The notes under the pieces: generated by a model | Database searches by the model: none | What the model was told of the DNA's origin: nothing | The model's input: only the letters and a program-made list of their open reading frames with translations | Program-made: the position numbers and the translations under genes | Part shown: positions 35,119-43,942 of the stretch, piece after piece | Position numbering within the stretch: the stretch's first letter is position 1 | Layout of the letters: each line of letters opens with the position of its first letter | Assembly (NCBI GenBank): GCA_021822565.1 | Contig: JAKAQM010000005.1 | Location: forward strand, 1-52,551 | DNA: 52,551 nt | Origin: Actinomycetes bacterium | GTDB lineage: Bacteria > Actinomycetota > Acidimicrobiia > Acidimicrobiales > RAAP-2 | Direction: 5' to 3'

Positions 35119-38100
35119 GTGAGTGACCGCACCGTCAAGAGCGACGACCCGACAGCGTCGTTCGCGCACTGCCATGTGCACACGGAGTTCTCGATCCTCG
35201 ACGGCGCGAGCCGGATCGACGACCTCGTCGCGGTCGCCGCCGCCGACGGGCAGCCTGCGCTCGGCATCACCGACCACGGCAACATGTACGGGGTCCTCCC
35301 CTTCTACGCCGCCTGCACGAAGGCGGGGATCACGCCGCTGCTGGGCACCGAGGCCTACATGGCCTACGAGCGCCGGGACGAGCGCCTGAACGTGCGGGGC
35401 ACCACCGTGGACGACACGGGCGGCGACGTGGAGGGCGGCAGGAAGGCGTGGTACCACCTCACCCTTCTCGCCGAGTCCAACGCGGGCTACGCGAACCTGA
35501 TCAAGCTGTCGAGCCGCGCCTTCCTCGAGGGGTACTACCGCAAGCCCAAGGTCGACTGGGAGCTCTTGGCGGACCACGCCGAAGGGATCGTCGCGACCAC
35601 CGGCTGCCTGGGCGGCCACGTCGCGCAGAGCCTGCTCGGGGGGAACTTCGACGAGGCGCTCGCCAAGGCCGCCCGCCTCCAGGACATCTTCGGCAGGGAC
35701 AACCTCTTCGTCGAGCTCCAGGACCACGGGATCGAAGAGCAGCACCGGATCACGCCCCAGCTGGTCGAGATCGCCCGCCGGCTCGGCGCACCGCTGCTCG
35801 CCACGAACGACAGCCACTACACGCGCCCGGAGGACGCGCAGGCGCACGACGCGCTCCTGTGCGTCCAGACCAAGGCGACGATCGACCAGCCCCAGAGGTT
35901 CAAGTTCAAGGGCTCGGGCCACTACCTGAAGACCGCCGCCGAGATGCGCCGCCTCTTCGCCGAGCTGCCCGAGGCGTGCGACAACACGCTGCTCATCGCC
36001 CGGCGAGCGGACGTCCGCATCGAGCTCGGCACGCCCAAGCTCCCCGATTTCCCCCTCCCCGCGGGGTTCCCCTCGGCCGGCGAGTACCTGCGCCACGTCA
36101 CCTTCGAGGGCGCGGCGCAACGCTGGGGCGACCCCCTGCCAGACGCCGTCGTCGAGCGCCTCGCCTACGAGCTGAAGGTCATCGAGGACATGGGCTTCTC
36201 CTCCTACTTCCTCATCGTCTGGGACCTCATCCGCCACGCCAAGGAGCACGGGATACGCGTGGGCCCCGGACGAGGCTCTGCTGCGGGCTGCGCGGTCGCC
36301 TACTGCCTGCGGATCACCGAGCTCGACCCCATCCGCTACGACCTCCTCTTCGAGCGCTTCTTGAACCCGTCGCGCCTGTCGATGCCCGACATCGACATGG
36401 ACTTCGACTCGCGCTTTCGTGACGAGATGATCCGCTACGCCGCCGAGCGCTACGGCCGCGACCACGTCGCCCAGATCATCACCTTCGGCACCATCAAGGC
36501 CCGGGCGTCGGTACGCGACGCGGCGCGCGTCCTCGGCTACCCCTACGCCGTCGGCGACCGTGTCGCGAAAGCCATGCCGCCCATCGTCATGGGACGCGAC
36601 ACGCCGCTGTGGGCGTGCCTCGCCGACGAGCCCCCGCCGGGCTACGAGGACGGCTGGAAGATCGCTGCCGAGCTGCGCACGATGGTGGCCGACGATCCCG
36701 ACGTGGCCCGCGTCGCCACGGTCGCCAAGGGCCTCGAGGGGCTCCGCCGCCAGGACGGCATCCACGCCGCGGCGGTCGTCATCACGAAGGACCCGCTCAC
36801 CGAGTACCTCCCCGTCCAGCGCAAGCCCGAGCCGGGCGGCGACCCCGAGGACGCCCCCGTCGTGACCCAGTACGAGATGCACGGGGTCGAGGACCTCGGG
36901 CTGCTCAAGATGGACTTCCTCGGGCTGCGGAACCTCGACGTGATCACCGACACGGTCGCGCTCATCGAGAAGGCACGGGGCTCACGCCTCGACATCGACC
37001 ATGTGCCGCTCGACGACGAGCCCACCTACGAGCTGCTCCGTCGCGGCGACTCGGTGGGCGTCTTCCAGCTCGAGGGGGGGCCCATGCGCGCGCTCATGCG
37101 CGCGCTCGCCCCCACCTGCTTCGAGGACGTCGCAGCGCTGATCGCGCTCTACCGCCCCGGCCCGATGGCGGCCAACATGCACTTCGAGTACGCCGACCGC
37201 AAGAACGGCCGCAAGAAGGTGGAGTACCTCCACCCCGACGCCGAGCCGATCCTGTCGGACACCTTCGGCCTCATGATCTACCAAGAGAAGCTCATGCGGG
37301 TCGCCCAGCAGTTCGCCGGCTACTCGCTCGCCGAGAGCGACAACCTGCGACGCGCCTGCGGAAAGAAGATCCGCGAGGTGATGCGCGCCGAGCGCGAGAA
37401 GTTCGTGACGAGCGTCGAGCGCAACGGCTACGGCCGCGAGCTCGGAGAGAAGTGGTTCGACATCATCGAGCCCTTCGCCGACTATGCCTTCGCGAAGTCG
37501 CACGCCTTCGGCTACGGCCTCATCGCCTACCAGACCGCGTACTTGAAGGCCAACTACCCGACCGAGTACCTCGCAGCACTCCTCACGAGCGTGCGGGAGA
37601 ACCTCGACCGCGCCGGCGTGTACCTCGCCGAGTGCCGCGCCCTCGGGATCACGGTCTCCGTGCCCGACGTGAACCGCTCGGCCGCGGACTTCACCCCGGT
37701 CCTCGGCGAGGACGGCGGCAAGGGAGCGATCCTCTTCGGCCTCGCGGCGGTCCGCAACGTGGGCACCTCGGTCGCCGAGGCCATCGTGGCCGAGCGCGAG
37801 GCGCGTGGGCCGTTCGGCGACTTCGCCGACTTCTGCGAGCGGGTGCCCATCTTCTGCTTGAACAAGCAACCGATGGAGGCCCTCATCCGGGCGGGCGCCT
37901 TCGACTCGCTCGGCCACACGAGGAAAGGCCTCCTGCACGTCCACGAGCTCATCGCCGGGCAGATCATCGCCAGGCGACGCGAGCGCGAGCAAGGCGTGCT
38001 CTCCCTCTTCGCCGCATCGGAAGGCGGGGCCGCGTCCTTCGAGCAGCCCGTCGCCATCCCCGACGTCGAGTTCGACAAGAAGGAGCGCCTCGCACACGAG

Positions 38101-38736
38101 AAGGAGATGCTCGGGCTCTACGTGTCCGACCACCCGCTCCTCGGCCTCGAGGCCGCGCTGCGACGCCGGGCCGACGCGTCGCTGACCGACGTCACAGAGC
38201 TCCCCGACGGCTCCATGCGGGTCTTCGCGGGGGTCATCACCGGGCTCCAGGTCAAGTGGACGAAGCGCGGAGAGCAGATGGCGGTGTTCACGCTCGAGGA
38301 CCTCGAGACCTCGATCGAGGTGACCGCGTTCCCCAGAACCATGGCCCAGTACGCGGCGGTGATCGCCGACGACTCGGTGGTGACGGTGCGGGCGAGGGTG
38401 GACAAGCGTGACGACCTCCCGAAGCTGATCGCCTGGGAGATCAGCGCGTTCGCAGGCGCTCCGGCCTCGTCGTCGGAGCCGCTGCGCGTCCGCCTGCCCA
38501 TGGGCGCGATGAGCGCGTCAGTGCTCGACAACTTGAAGGAAGTGCTCGCTGCGCATCACGGCGACGTGCCCGTGCACCTCTACCTCGGCAGCGCCGGCGG
38601 CAAGGGCTTCAGGCTGCCGCCCGAGTACTGCGTGGACACCTCCAACGGAGTGGTCGCCGCCTTGCGGGTGTCCGTTCCCGGGATCGAGATCCTGAAGGAA
38701 GCTCCCGCTCCGCCTCCGTCTCCCGACGCGCGCTGA
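35119..38736 (+). CDS. dnaE: DNA polymerase III subunit alpha
   Basis: PHP domain HCHVHTEFSILDGASR; PDIDMDF catalytic acids; GPGRGSAAG; 1205 aa; GTG start. Confidence 0.97.
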   Translation: MSDRTVKSDDPTASFAHCHVHTEFSILDGASRIDDLVAVAAADGQPALGITDHGNMYGVLPFYAACTKAGITPLLGTEAYMAYERRDERLNVRGTTVDDTGGDVEGGRKAWYHLTLLAESNAGYANLIKLSSRAFLEGYYRKPKVDWELLADHAEGIVATTGCLGGHVAQSLLGGNFDEALAKAARLQDIFGRDNLFVELQDHGIEEQHRITPQLVEIARRLGAPLLATNDSHYTRPEDAQAHDALLCVQTKATIDQPQRFKFKGSGHYLKTAAEMRRLFAELPEACDNTLLIARRADVRIELGTPKLPDFPLPAGFPSAGEYLRHVTFEGAAQRWGDPLPDAVVERLAYELKVIEDMGFSSYFLIVWDLIRHAKEHGIRVGPGRGSAAGCAVAYCLRITELDPIRYDLLFERFLNPSRLSMPDIDMDFDSRFRDEMIRYAAERYGRDHVAQIITFGTIKARASVRDAARVLGYPYAVGDRVAKAMPPIVMGRDTPLWACLADEPPPGYEDGWKIAAELRTMVADDPDVARVATVAKGLEGLRRQDGIHAAAVVITKDPLTEYLPVQRKPEPGGDPEDAPVVTQYEMHGVEDLGLLKMDFLGLRNLDVITDTVALIEKARGSRLDIDHVPLDDEPTYELLRRGDSVGVFQLEGGPMRALMRALAPTCFEDVAALIALYRPGPMAANMHFEYADRKNGRKKVEYLHPDAEPILSDTFGLMIYQEKLMRVAQQFAGYSLAESDNLRRACGKKIREVMRAEREKFVTSVERNGYGRELGEKWFDIIEPFADYAFAKSHAFGYGLIAYQTAYLKANYPTEYLAALLTSVRENLDRAGVYLAECRALGITVSVPDVNRSAADFTPVLGEDGGKGAILFGLAAVRNVGTSVAEAIVAEREARGPFGDFADFCERVPIFCLNKQPMEALIRAGAFDSLGHTRKGLLHVHELIAGQIIARRREREQGVLSLFAASEGGAASFEQPVAIPDVEFDKKERLAHEKEMLGLYVSDHPLLGLEAALRRRADASLTDVTELPDGSMRVFAGVITGLQVKWTKRGEQMAVFTLEDLETSIEVTAFPRTMAQYAAVIADDSVVTVRARVDKRDDLPKLIAWEISAFAGAPASSSEPLRVRLPMGAMSASVLDNLKEVLAAHHGDVPVHLYLGSAGGKGFRLPPEYCVDTSNGVVAALRVSVPGIEILKEAPAPPPSPDAR

Positions 38737-38737
38737 C

Positions 38738-38793
38738 GCGATCGGCGCGCTTGGCCGCGGGCGATCGGCGCGCTTGGCCGCGGGCGATCGGCG
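38738..38793. repeat. 23-bp tandem repeat (GCGATCGGCGCGCTTGGCCGCGG), about 2.4 copies
   Basis: Directly after the dnaE stop. Confidence 0.95.
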
Positions 38794-38813
38794 GCCTCTT
38801 GCAGCGAATTCCC

Positions 38814-38841
38814 TTGACGACTCGCATTGTCCCTGTATCGT
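38814..38841 (+). promoter_or_regulatory. sigma70-type promoter TTGACG-N16-TATCGT for the HU gene
   Basis: -35/-10-like hexamers about 50 nt upstream of the HU start. Confidence 0.5.
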
Positions 38842-38891
38842 GTCGGCAGCCAACGTGGGGCATTTCTTGAGAAAACGAAAGGACGGAGCCC

Positions 38892-39560
38892 ATGAACCGT
38901 CGTGAGCTCATTCGGGCGGTTGCCGCGCACACTGCCGACGACGTGCGACATGTCGAGTCGGTGCTGTCGGGCGTGACCGACGTCATCACGGCGGTCGTGG
39001 CCAAGGGGGAGCCGGTGACCATCCAAGGCTTCGCCAAATTCGCCAAGGTCGAGCGCGCCGCCCGCATGGGCCGGAACCCCAGGACCGGCGAGGCCATCCG
39101 CATCAAGGCTTCCAAGAGGGTCCGCATCACCCCCATGAAGACGTTCAAGGAGACCGTCATGGCGCCGAGCCATGCGCCCCGTCTGGCCCGCGGCGTCTAC
39201 CCGACCTCGCCCGACCTCCTCGTCGCGCAGGCCGCCGAGCGCCGCGCCGCGGCGTCGGGCACCACGTCGGCATCGGCCAAGACGACCGCCACGCGCAGCG
39301 CGACCGCCCCCCGCGCCGCGGCCAAGACGACCGCGAAGAAGGCCACCGCCACGCGGGCCGCGGCCACCACGGCGACGCGCACGGCCGCGGCCGCCAAGAC
39401 CACCGCGAAGAAGGCCACCGCGGCCAAGACGACCGCGAAGAAGGCCACCGCGGCCAAGACGACGGCCAAGAAGGCCACCGCGGCCAAGACGACCGCGAAG
39501 ACGACGGCCACGAAGGCCACCGCTGCGAAGGCCGCCGCCACGCGCGCGACGCGTCGCTGA
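38892..39560 (+). CDS. HU-family DNA-binding protein with a long Lys/Ala/Thr repeat tail
   Basis: MNRRELIRAVAAHTADDVRHVESVLSGVTDVI... GFAKFAKVERAARMGRNPRTGEAI; (KATAAKTTAK)n tail. Confidence 0.95.
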   Translation: MNRRELIRAVAAHTADDVRHVESVLSGVTDVITAVVAKGEPVTIQGFAKFAKVERAARMGRNPRTGEAIRIKASKRVRITPMKTFKETVMAPSHAPRLARGVYPTSPDLLVAQAAERRAAASGTTSASAKTTATRSATAPRAAAKTTAKKATATRAAATTATRTAAAAKTTAKKATAAKTTAKKATAAKTTAKKATAAKTTAKTTATKATAAKAAATRATRR

Positions 39561-39579
39561 GCGCGCAGGCGAGCGGAGC

Positions 39580-40101
39580 TCAGGCGTCCCGCCCGGGCTC
39601 GCGCCCTTCGGTCTCGCCGCGTCGCTCGAGACGGTGCGCGAACCCCTCGGCGAGCGAGAGGAGCCTGCGGCTGAGCATCCGGCTTGTCACCCGCGCCGCG
39701 GGTGAGCTGGCGGGGAGCTCGCTCGTCCACCGGACGTCCAGGCCGCCGAGCACACGCTCCTGCGCGTGCGACAGGGCATCTGCGTAGAGAGAGCGCCGGG
39801 CGCCGCCGAAGACGAGATCCACGTCTCCAGCCGACGTCGAGAGCGAGAGCGTGCCTGTCGCGTCGCCGATCCGCCGAGCCTCGTCCTCGGGCTCTCGCTC
39901 AGCGTTGGGCTCCGGCAGGGGCCGCAGCGTCGCCTCGATCCGGTCGAGGGCGCGTCCGAGTGCGTCGAGGTTGGTCGGATGGCGGGACACCACGAGCCGC
40001 AGGGGCTGGCCCGGTCCCGGCTCACCCACCACCACGAAGAGGACGCCGGAGTCGGACAACGCCCGGAGGACGGACGCGACGTCCGGCGTCCTGCCCGTCA
40101 T
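39580..40101 (-). CDS. degenerate nucleotidyltransferase-fold-like protein
   Basis: VLRALSDSGVLFVVVGEPGPGQPLRLVVSRHPTNLDALGRALDRIEATLRPL... TSAGDVDLVFGG resembles the NTase layout but lacks the GS/DxD motif. Confidence 0.5.
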   Translation of the reverse strand: MTGRTPDVASVLRALSDSGVLFVVVGEPGPGQPLRLVVSRHPTNLDALGRALDRIEATLRPLPEPNAEREPEDEARRIGDATGTLSLSTSAGDVDLVFGGARRSLYADALSHAQERVLGGLDVRWTSELPASSPAARVTSRMLSRRLLSLAEGFAHRLERRGETEGREPGRDA

Positions 40102-40376
40102 GTCACCGCTCCACACGCCCGCCGCAGCCCCGCTTGGCCACGCCTGCCCTCCGCCCGGCGTGCGGCCGCACGTGGAGCCACAGGGCACGGTCGCGGCTGC
40201 GGCGTCTGGACGACAGACCGCTCATCCGCTCCTCCCGCCCTCTCGCCGGAGGCGTACCGACACGGCCAGGTTATAACACCGGTCCCGCAACGGCGTCGCC
40301 CGCCCCTGCAGTCGGGTGCGCGGGTTGGCGCGCCACTGGCCGGCGCGCGGCGAGCCGGCGCGCCACGAGCGGGCGC

Positions 40377-42884
40377 TCAGATGTCGGCCCGGGCGGCGTC
40401 GGGCTGCGCGGCCGAGTCGTAGAGCGCGAGGGTGTCGAAGACCGCGGGGGGATCGCTCCACAGCGGTCGGCCACCACCGAGGGCGACAGGAGAACCGGAT
40501 CGGGCGGCGTCGATGGCGCGCCAGACCCTCTCGGGCGTGCACGGCATGGCGACGTGGCGGACCCCCAGATGGCTGAGCGCGTCGACCACCGCGTTGTGCA
40601 CTGCAGGCGTCGACCCGACGGTCGCGGACTCCCCGATGCCCTTGGCCCCGAGCGGGTTCAGCGGCGTCGGGGTCACCGTGTTGGCCACCTCGAACGACGG
40701 GAGCTCGGCGGCGCTCGGCATCTCGTAGTCGGCCAGGCTCGCGGTGAGCGGGTTGCCTGCACCGTCGAAGCGCTTCTCCTCGAAGAGCGCCTGTGCCATG
40801 CCCTGCGCGATGCCTCCGTGCTGCTGGCCGGCGACGATGAGCGGGTTCACGATGCGGCCGCAGTCGTCGACCGCGACATGGCGGAGGGCTCGCACGTGCC
40901 CGGTCTCCGTGTCCACCTCCACCACCGAGACGTGGGCGCCGAATGGGAACGTCGAAGCGGCCTCTCGGAAGTCCAGCGCCGCGGCGAGCGGCCCGAGCCC
41001 CTTGGGCCATCCGGCACGGTCGCCGCCGCCGTCCCCCGCGCCCCCGGTCCCGGCCATCTCGCCGTCGGTCCCGGCCGTCGCGCCCCCGGTCCCGGCCATC
41101 TCGCCGTCGGTCCCGCCGCGCGCGGCGAGCCTCGCGATCTCCGACCATCCGAGCGCCTGCGACGGGACACCGGCGACGCCGATCTTGCCCCCCTCGAAGA
41201 GCACCACGTCCTCGGGGGCCGCCTCCAGCTCCCGTGCGACGAGCGCACGCGCCCGGCCGAGCACCTCCTCTGCGGCACGCAGCACGGCGCTCCCGCCGAT
41301 CTGCAACGAGCGCGACCCTCCGGTGCCGCCGCCCCGTGGGACCAGCGCGGTGTCCGACTGCACGAAGCGGATGCGCTCGAGCGGGATGCCCAGGAGGTCC
41401 GAGACGATCTCCGAGAACGCCGTCGCATGTCCCTGTCCGTGCGCGGACGTGCCCACCCGGATCGTGGCGCTGCCGTCCTCGTGGACGTCGACCGCTCCAA
41501 GCTCCGACCCGCCGCCGGTCACCTCGACGTAGACGGACACGCCGATGCCGAGCTGGACGGGGTCGCCGCGCCGGCGGCGGGCCGCCTGCTCCGCGCGCAG
41601 CTCCTCGTAGCCGGCCAGCTCGAGGGCTCTCGAGAGCGCCAGCTCGTAGTCGCCGGTGTCGTAGGTGGTGCCCACGGCCGTCGTGACCGGCTCGGAGAAC
41701 GCGGGACGCAGGTTCAGCCGCCGCAGCTCGACGGGGTCCACGCCGAGCTCGTCCGACGCGATGTCCATGACCCGCTCGAGGAGCTCGGCGGCTTCGGGGC
41801 GGCCCGCTCCCCGGAAGGCGCCCATCGGCGTCGTGTTCGTCACGACGGCCGCGGCGTCGTAGCGGATCACCGGGATGCGGTAGACGCCCTCGGCCATCAT
41901 GCGGGTGGGGCCGAGGCCGAGCGCACCGCCGAACCCTCCGTAGGCGCCGGCGTCGCACAGCACGCGCCAATGCATCCCCGTGACGCGGTGCTCCTCGTCG
42001 AAGCCGACCTCCACCCACTGCACCTGCGCGCGACCGTCGGGCATGCCCATGAACGCCTCGGCGCGCGTCTGCACCCAGCGCACGGGACGGCCCAGGTGCC
42101 GGGCCGCCGCGATCACGGTCGCATGCTCGGCACCGAGCCCCACCTTGCTCCCGAAGGCGCCGCCGACGTGCGGGGCGACCACTCGCACCGCCGACTGCTC
42201 GATGCCGAAGGCGGTCGAGATGCTGTGCCACACGTCGTGGGGCATCTGGGTGGACACGTACACCGTGAGCTCGTGGCCGTCCCCGTCGTCGCCGGGCACC
42301 GCGGCGATCGCGTCCGCCTCCATGGGCACCACGGCGACGCGCTGGTTCTCGAGCTGGGCGCGGACCACCGTGCGCGCACCGGCGAGAGGGTCGGGCTCGG
42401 GCGGCGCGCGGAAGCCCGCCGCGACGTTCGTCCCGAGCGCCTCGAACTGCACGGGGGCGCCGGGCGATGCCGCCTCCACGAGGTCGACCGCCGCCTCCAG
42501 AGGCTCGTAGTCGACGAGGACGAGCTCCGCCGCGTCGATCGCGGCCGCCTCGCTCTCGGCCACCACGACCGCAACGGGGTCCCCGACGAAGCGGACCTTC
42601 TCGGTGGCGAGGGGCGGCCGTGCGCACGCCGGGTTCAGCACGAGGAACCCGCCGAGCGCGGGAAGGTCGAGGTCGCCGGCGGCGAAGGCCGCGACGACGC
42701 CCGGCGCCTCGGCGGCCGCCGCGGTGTGCACGGCGCGCACGCGCGCATGCGCGTAGGGAGATCGCACGAACGCGGCGGTGAGGCAGCCGGGGATCTTCAG
42801 GTTGCCCACGTAGCTGGCGTGCCCCGTGAGGAGGTCGGGGTCCTCCACCCTCACGACACGGTTGCCGAGCAGCGATCCAGGCAT
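40377..42884 (-). CDS. xanthine dehydrogenase family molybdopterin-binding subunit (form II CoxL-like)
   Basis: GNRVVRVEDPDLLTGHASYVGNLKIPG; HVGGAFGSKVG; active loop GAFRGAGRPEA; VDDCGRIVNPLIVAGQQHGG. Confidence 0.92.
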   Translation of the reverse strand: MPGSLLGNRVVRVEDPDLLTGHASYVGNLKIPGCLTAAFVRSPYAHARVRAVHTAAAAEAPGVVAAFAAGDLDLPALGGFLVLNPACARPPLATEKVRFVGDPVAVVVAESEAAAIDAAELVLVDYEPLEAAVDLVEAASPGAPVQFEALGTNVAAGFRAPPEPDPLAGARTVVRAQLENQRVAVVPMEADAIAAVPGDDGDGHELTVYVSTQMPHDVWHSISTAFGIEQSAVRVVAPHVGGAFGSKVGLGAEHATVIAAARHLGRPVRWVQTRAEAFMGMPDGRAQVQWVEVGFDEEHRVTGMHWRVLCDAGAYGGFGGALGLGPTRMMAEGVYRIPVIRYDAAAVVTNTTPMGAFRGAGRPEAAELLERVMDIASDELGVDPVELRRLNLRPAFSEPVTTAVGTTYDTGDYELALSRALELAGYEELRAEQAARRRRGDPVQLGIGVSVYVEVTGGGSELGAVDVHEDGSATIRVGTSAHGQGHATAFSEIVSDLLGIPLERIRFVQSDTALVPRGGGTGGSRSLQIGGSAVLRAAEEVLGRARALVARELEAAPEDVVLFEGGKIGVAGVPSQALGWSEIARLAARGGTDGEMAGTGGATAGTDGEMAGTGGAGDGGGDRAGWPKGLGPLAAALDFREAASTFPFGAHVSVVEVDTETGHVRALRHVAVDDCGRIVNPLIVAGQQHGGIAQGMAQALFEEKRFDGAGNPLTASLADYEMPSAAELPSFEVANTVTPTPLNPLGAKGIGESATVGSTPAVHNAVVDALSHLGVRHVAMPCTPERVWRAIDAARSGSPVALGGGRPLWSDPPAVFDTLALYDSAAQPDAARADI
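41038..41115. repeat. in-frame approximately 42-bp tandem repeat in the CoxL-like gene (GTDGEMAGTGGATA)
   Basis: GCGCCCCCGGTCCCGGCCATCTCGCCGTCGGTCCCG... twice. Confidence 0.9.
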
Positions 42885-42934
42885 GCCAAGCGAGCCTACC
42901 GGCGGCGTCGCCGTCGACAAGGGGGCACCAGCGC

Positions 42935-43942
42935 TCACGGCGCAGCGCGGTGGGCGGCGCGGCGCAGCCGGTCCCCGATGGCGGCACCGAGCCCTTCGTC
43001 GGGGGGCAGCGCCACGACGAGGACGTCCAAGGCCTCGGCATCCGCCTGCTTGAGACAGCCGTAGAGGGAGCGGGCGAGGACGGCCATGTCGCCGCCCGCG
43101 TCCCAGGCCGCTGCCGCCCCCGGCGCCTCGGTCCTCTCCAAGGACAGCACGCCCACGCGCTTGCCCAGCGAGGCGAGCGCCGCTGCTCGTGGAGCCACCT
43201 CGCTGCCGGAGCACAGCTCGAGCGCAGTCGCGGGGGCGTAGTGCGATGCCAGCATGCCCGGCGCGCGCACCGTCCCACGCGTCGCGCTGCTCGCCCGCCG
43301 CCCGAGCACGGCGGCGATCGCTTCGGCGGTCACGCCGCCCGGCCGCAGGATGACCACCTCGTCTCCTTCGAACGCCACGATGGTCGACTCGACGCCCACC
43401 TCGCAGCTCCCGCCGTCCACCACCAGCTCGACGGAGCCCGCCATCCCGTCGCACACATGGCGGGCGGTCGTGGGGCTCACCTCGCCGAAGCGGTTGGCCG
43501 ACGGGGCGGCCAGGCCTCCCCCGAACGCTCGAAGGATCCTCTGGGTGACGGGGTGCGCAGGCACGCGCAGCGCCACGGTGTCCTGCCCGCCGGTGACCGC
43601 GTCGAGGACCGACGGGCTCCGCTCGAGGACCATCGTGAGCGGGCCGGGCCAGAACGCCTCGGCCAGGCGGTGCGCCTGCTCGGGGATGTGCCGTGCCCAG
43701 CGGGCGAGGCTCGCTCCGCCGGCCAGGTGCACGATCAGCGGGTGGTCGGCGGGGCGACCCTTGGCTGCGAACACACGGGACACGGCCAACGGATCGGAGG
43801 CGTCGGCGGCAAGGCCGTAGACCGTCTCGGTCGGCACCGCGACGATCCCGCCGGCCCGAAGCGTGCGCACCGCGAGCCTGATCGACCGGTCGCTGCCGTC
43901 GACCACCCGGGTTCGACGTCCGGGTGCCCGGGCCTCATCCAT
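42935..43942 (-). CDS. threonylcarbamoyl-AMP synthase (Sua5/YrdC plus Sua5 C-terminal domain)
   Basis: AVPTETVYGLAADASDPLAVSRVFAAKGRPADHPLIVH; SANRFGEVSPTTARHV; RAPGMLASHYAP. Confidence 0.94.
   Translation of the reverse strand: MDEARAPGRRTRVVDGSDRSIRLAVRTLRAGGIVAVPTETVYGLAADASDPLAVSRVFAAKGRPADHPLIVHLAGGASLARWARHIPEQAHRLAEAFWPGPLTMVLERSPSVLDAVTGGQDTVALRVPAHPVTQRILRAFGGGLAAPSANRFGEVSPTTARHVCDGMAGSVELVVDGGSCEVGVESTIVAFEGDEVVILRPGGVTAEAIAAVLGRRASSATRGTVRAPGMLASHYAPATALELCSGSEVAPRAAALASLGKRVGVLSLERTEAPGAAAAWDAGGDMAVLARSLYGCLKQADAEALDVLVVALPPDEGLGAAIGDRLRRAAHRAAP

Noticed and set aside
39684-43064. 1126-aa plus-strand ORF
   Set aside because: Antisense to the CoxL-like gene; no motif; Arg/His/Gly-rich shadow composition
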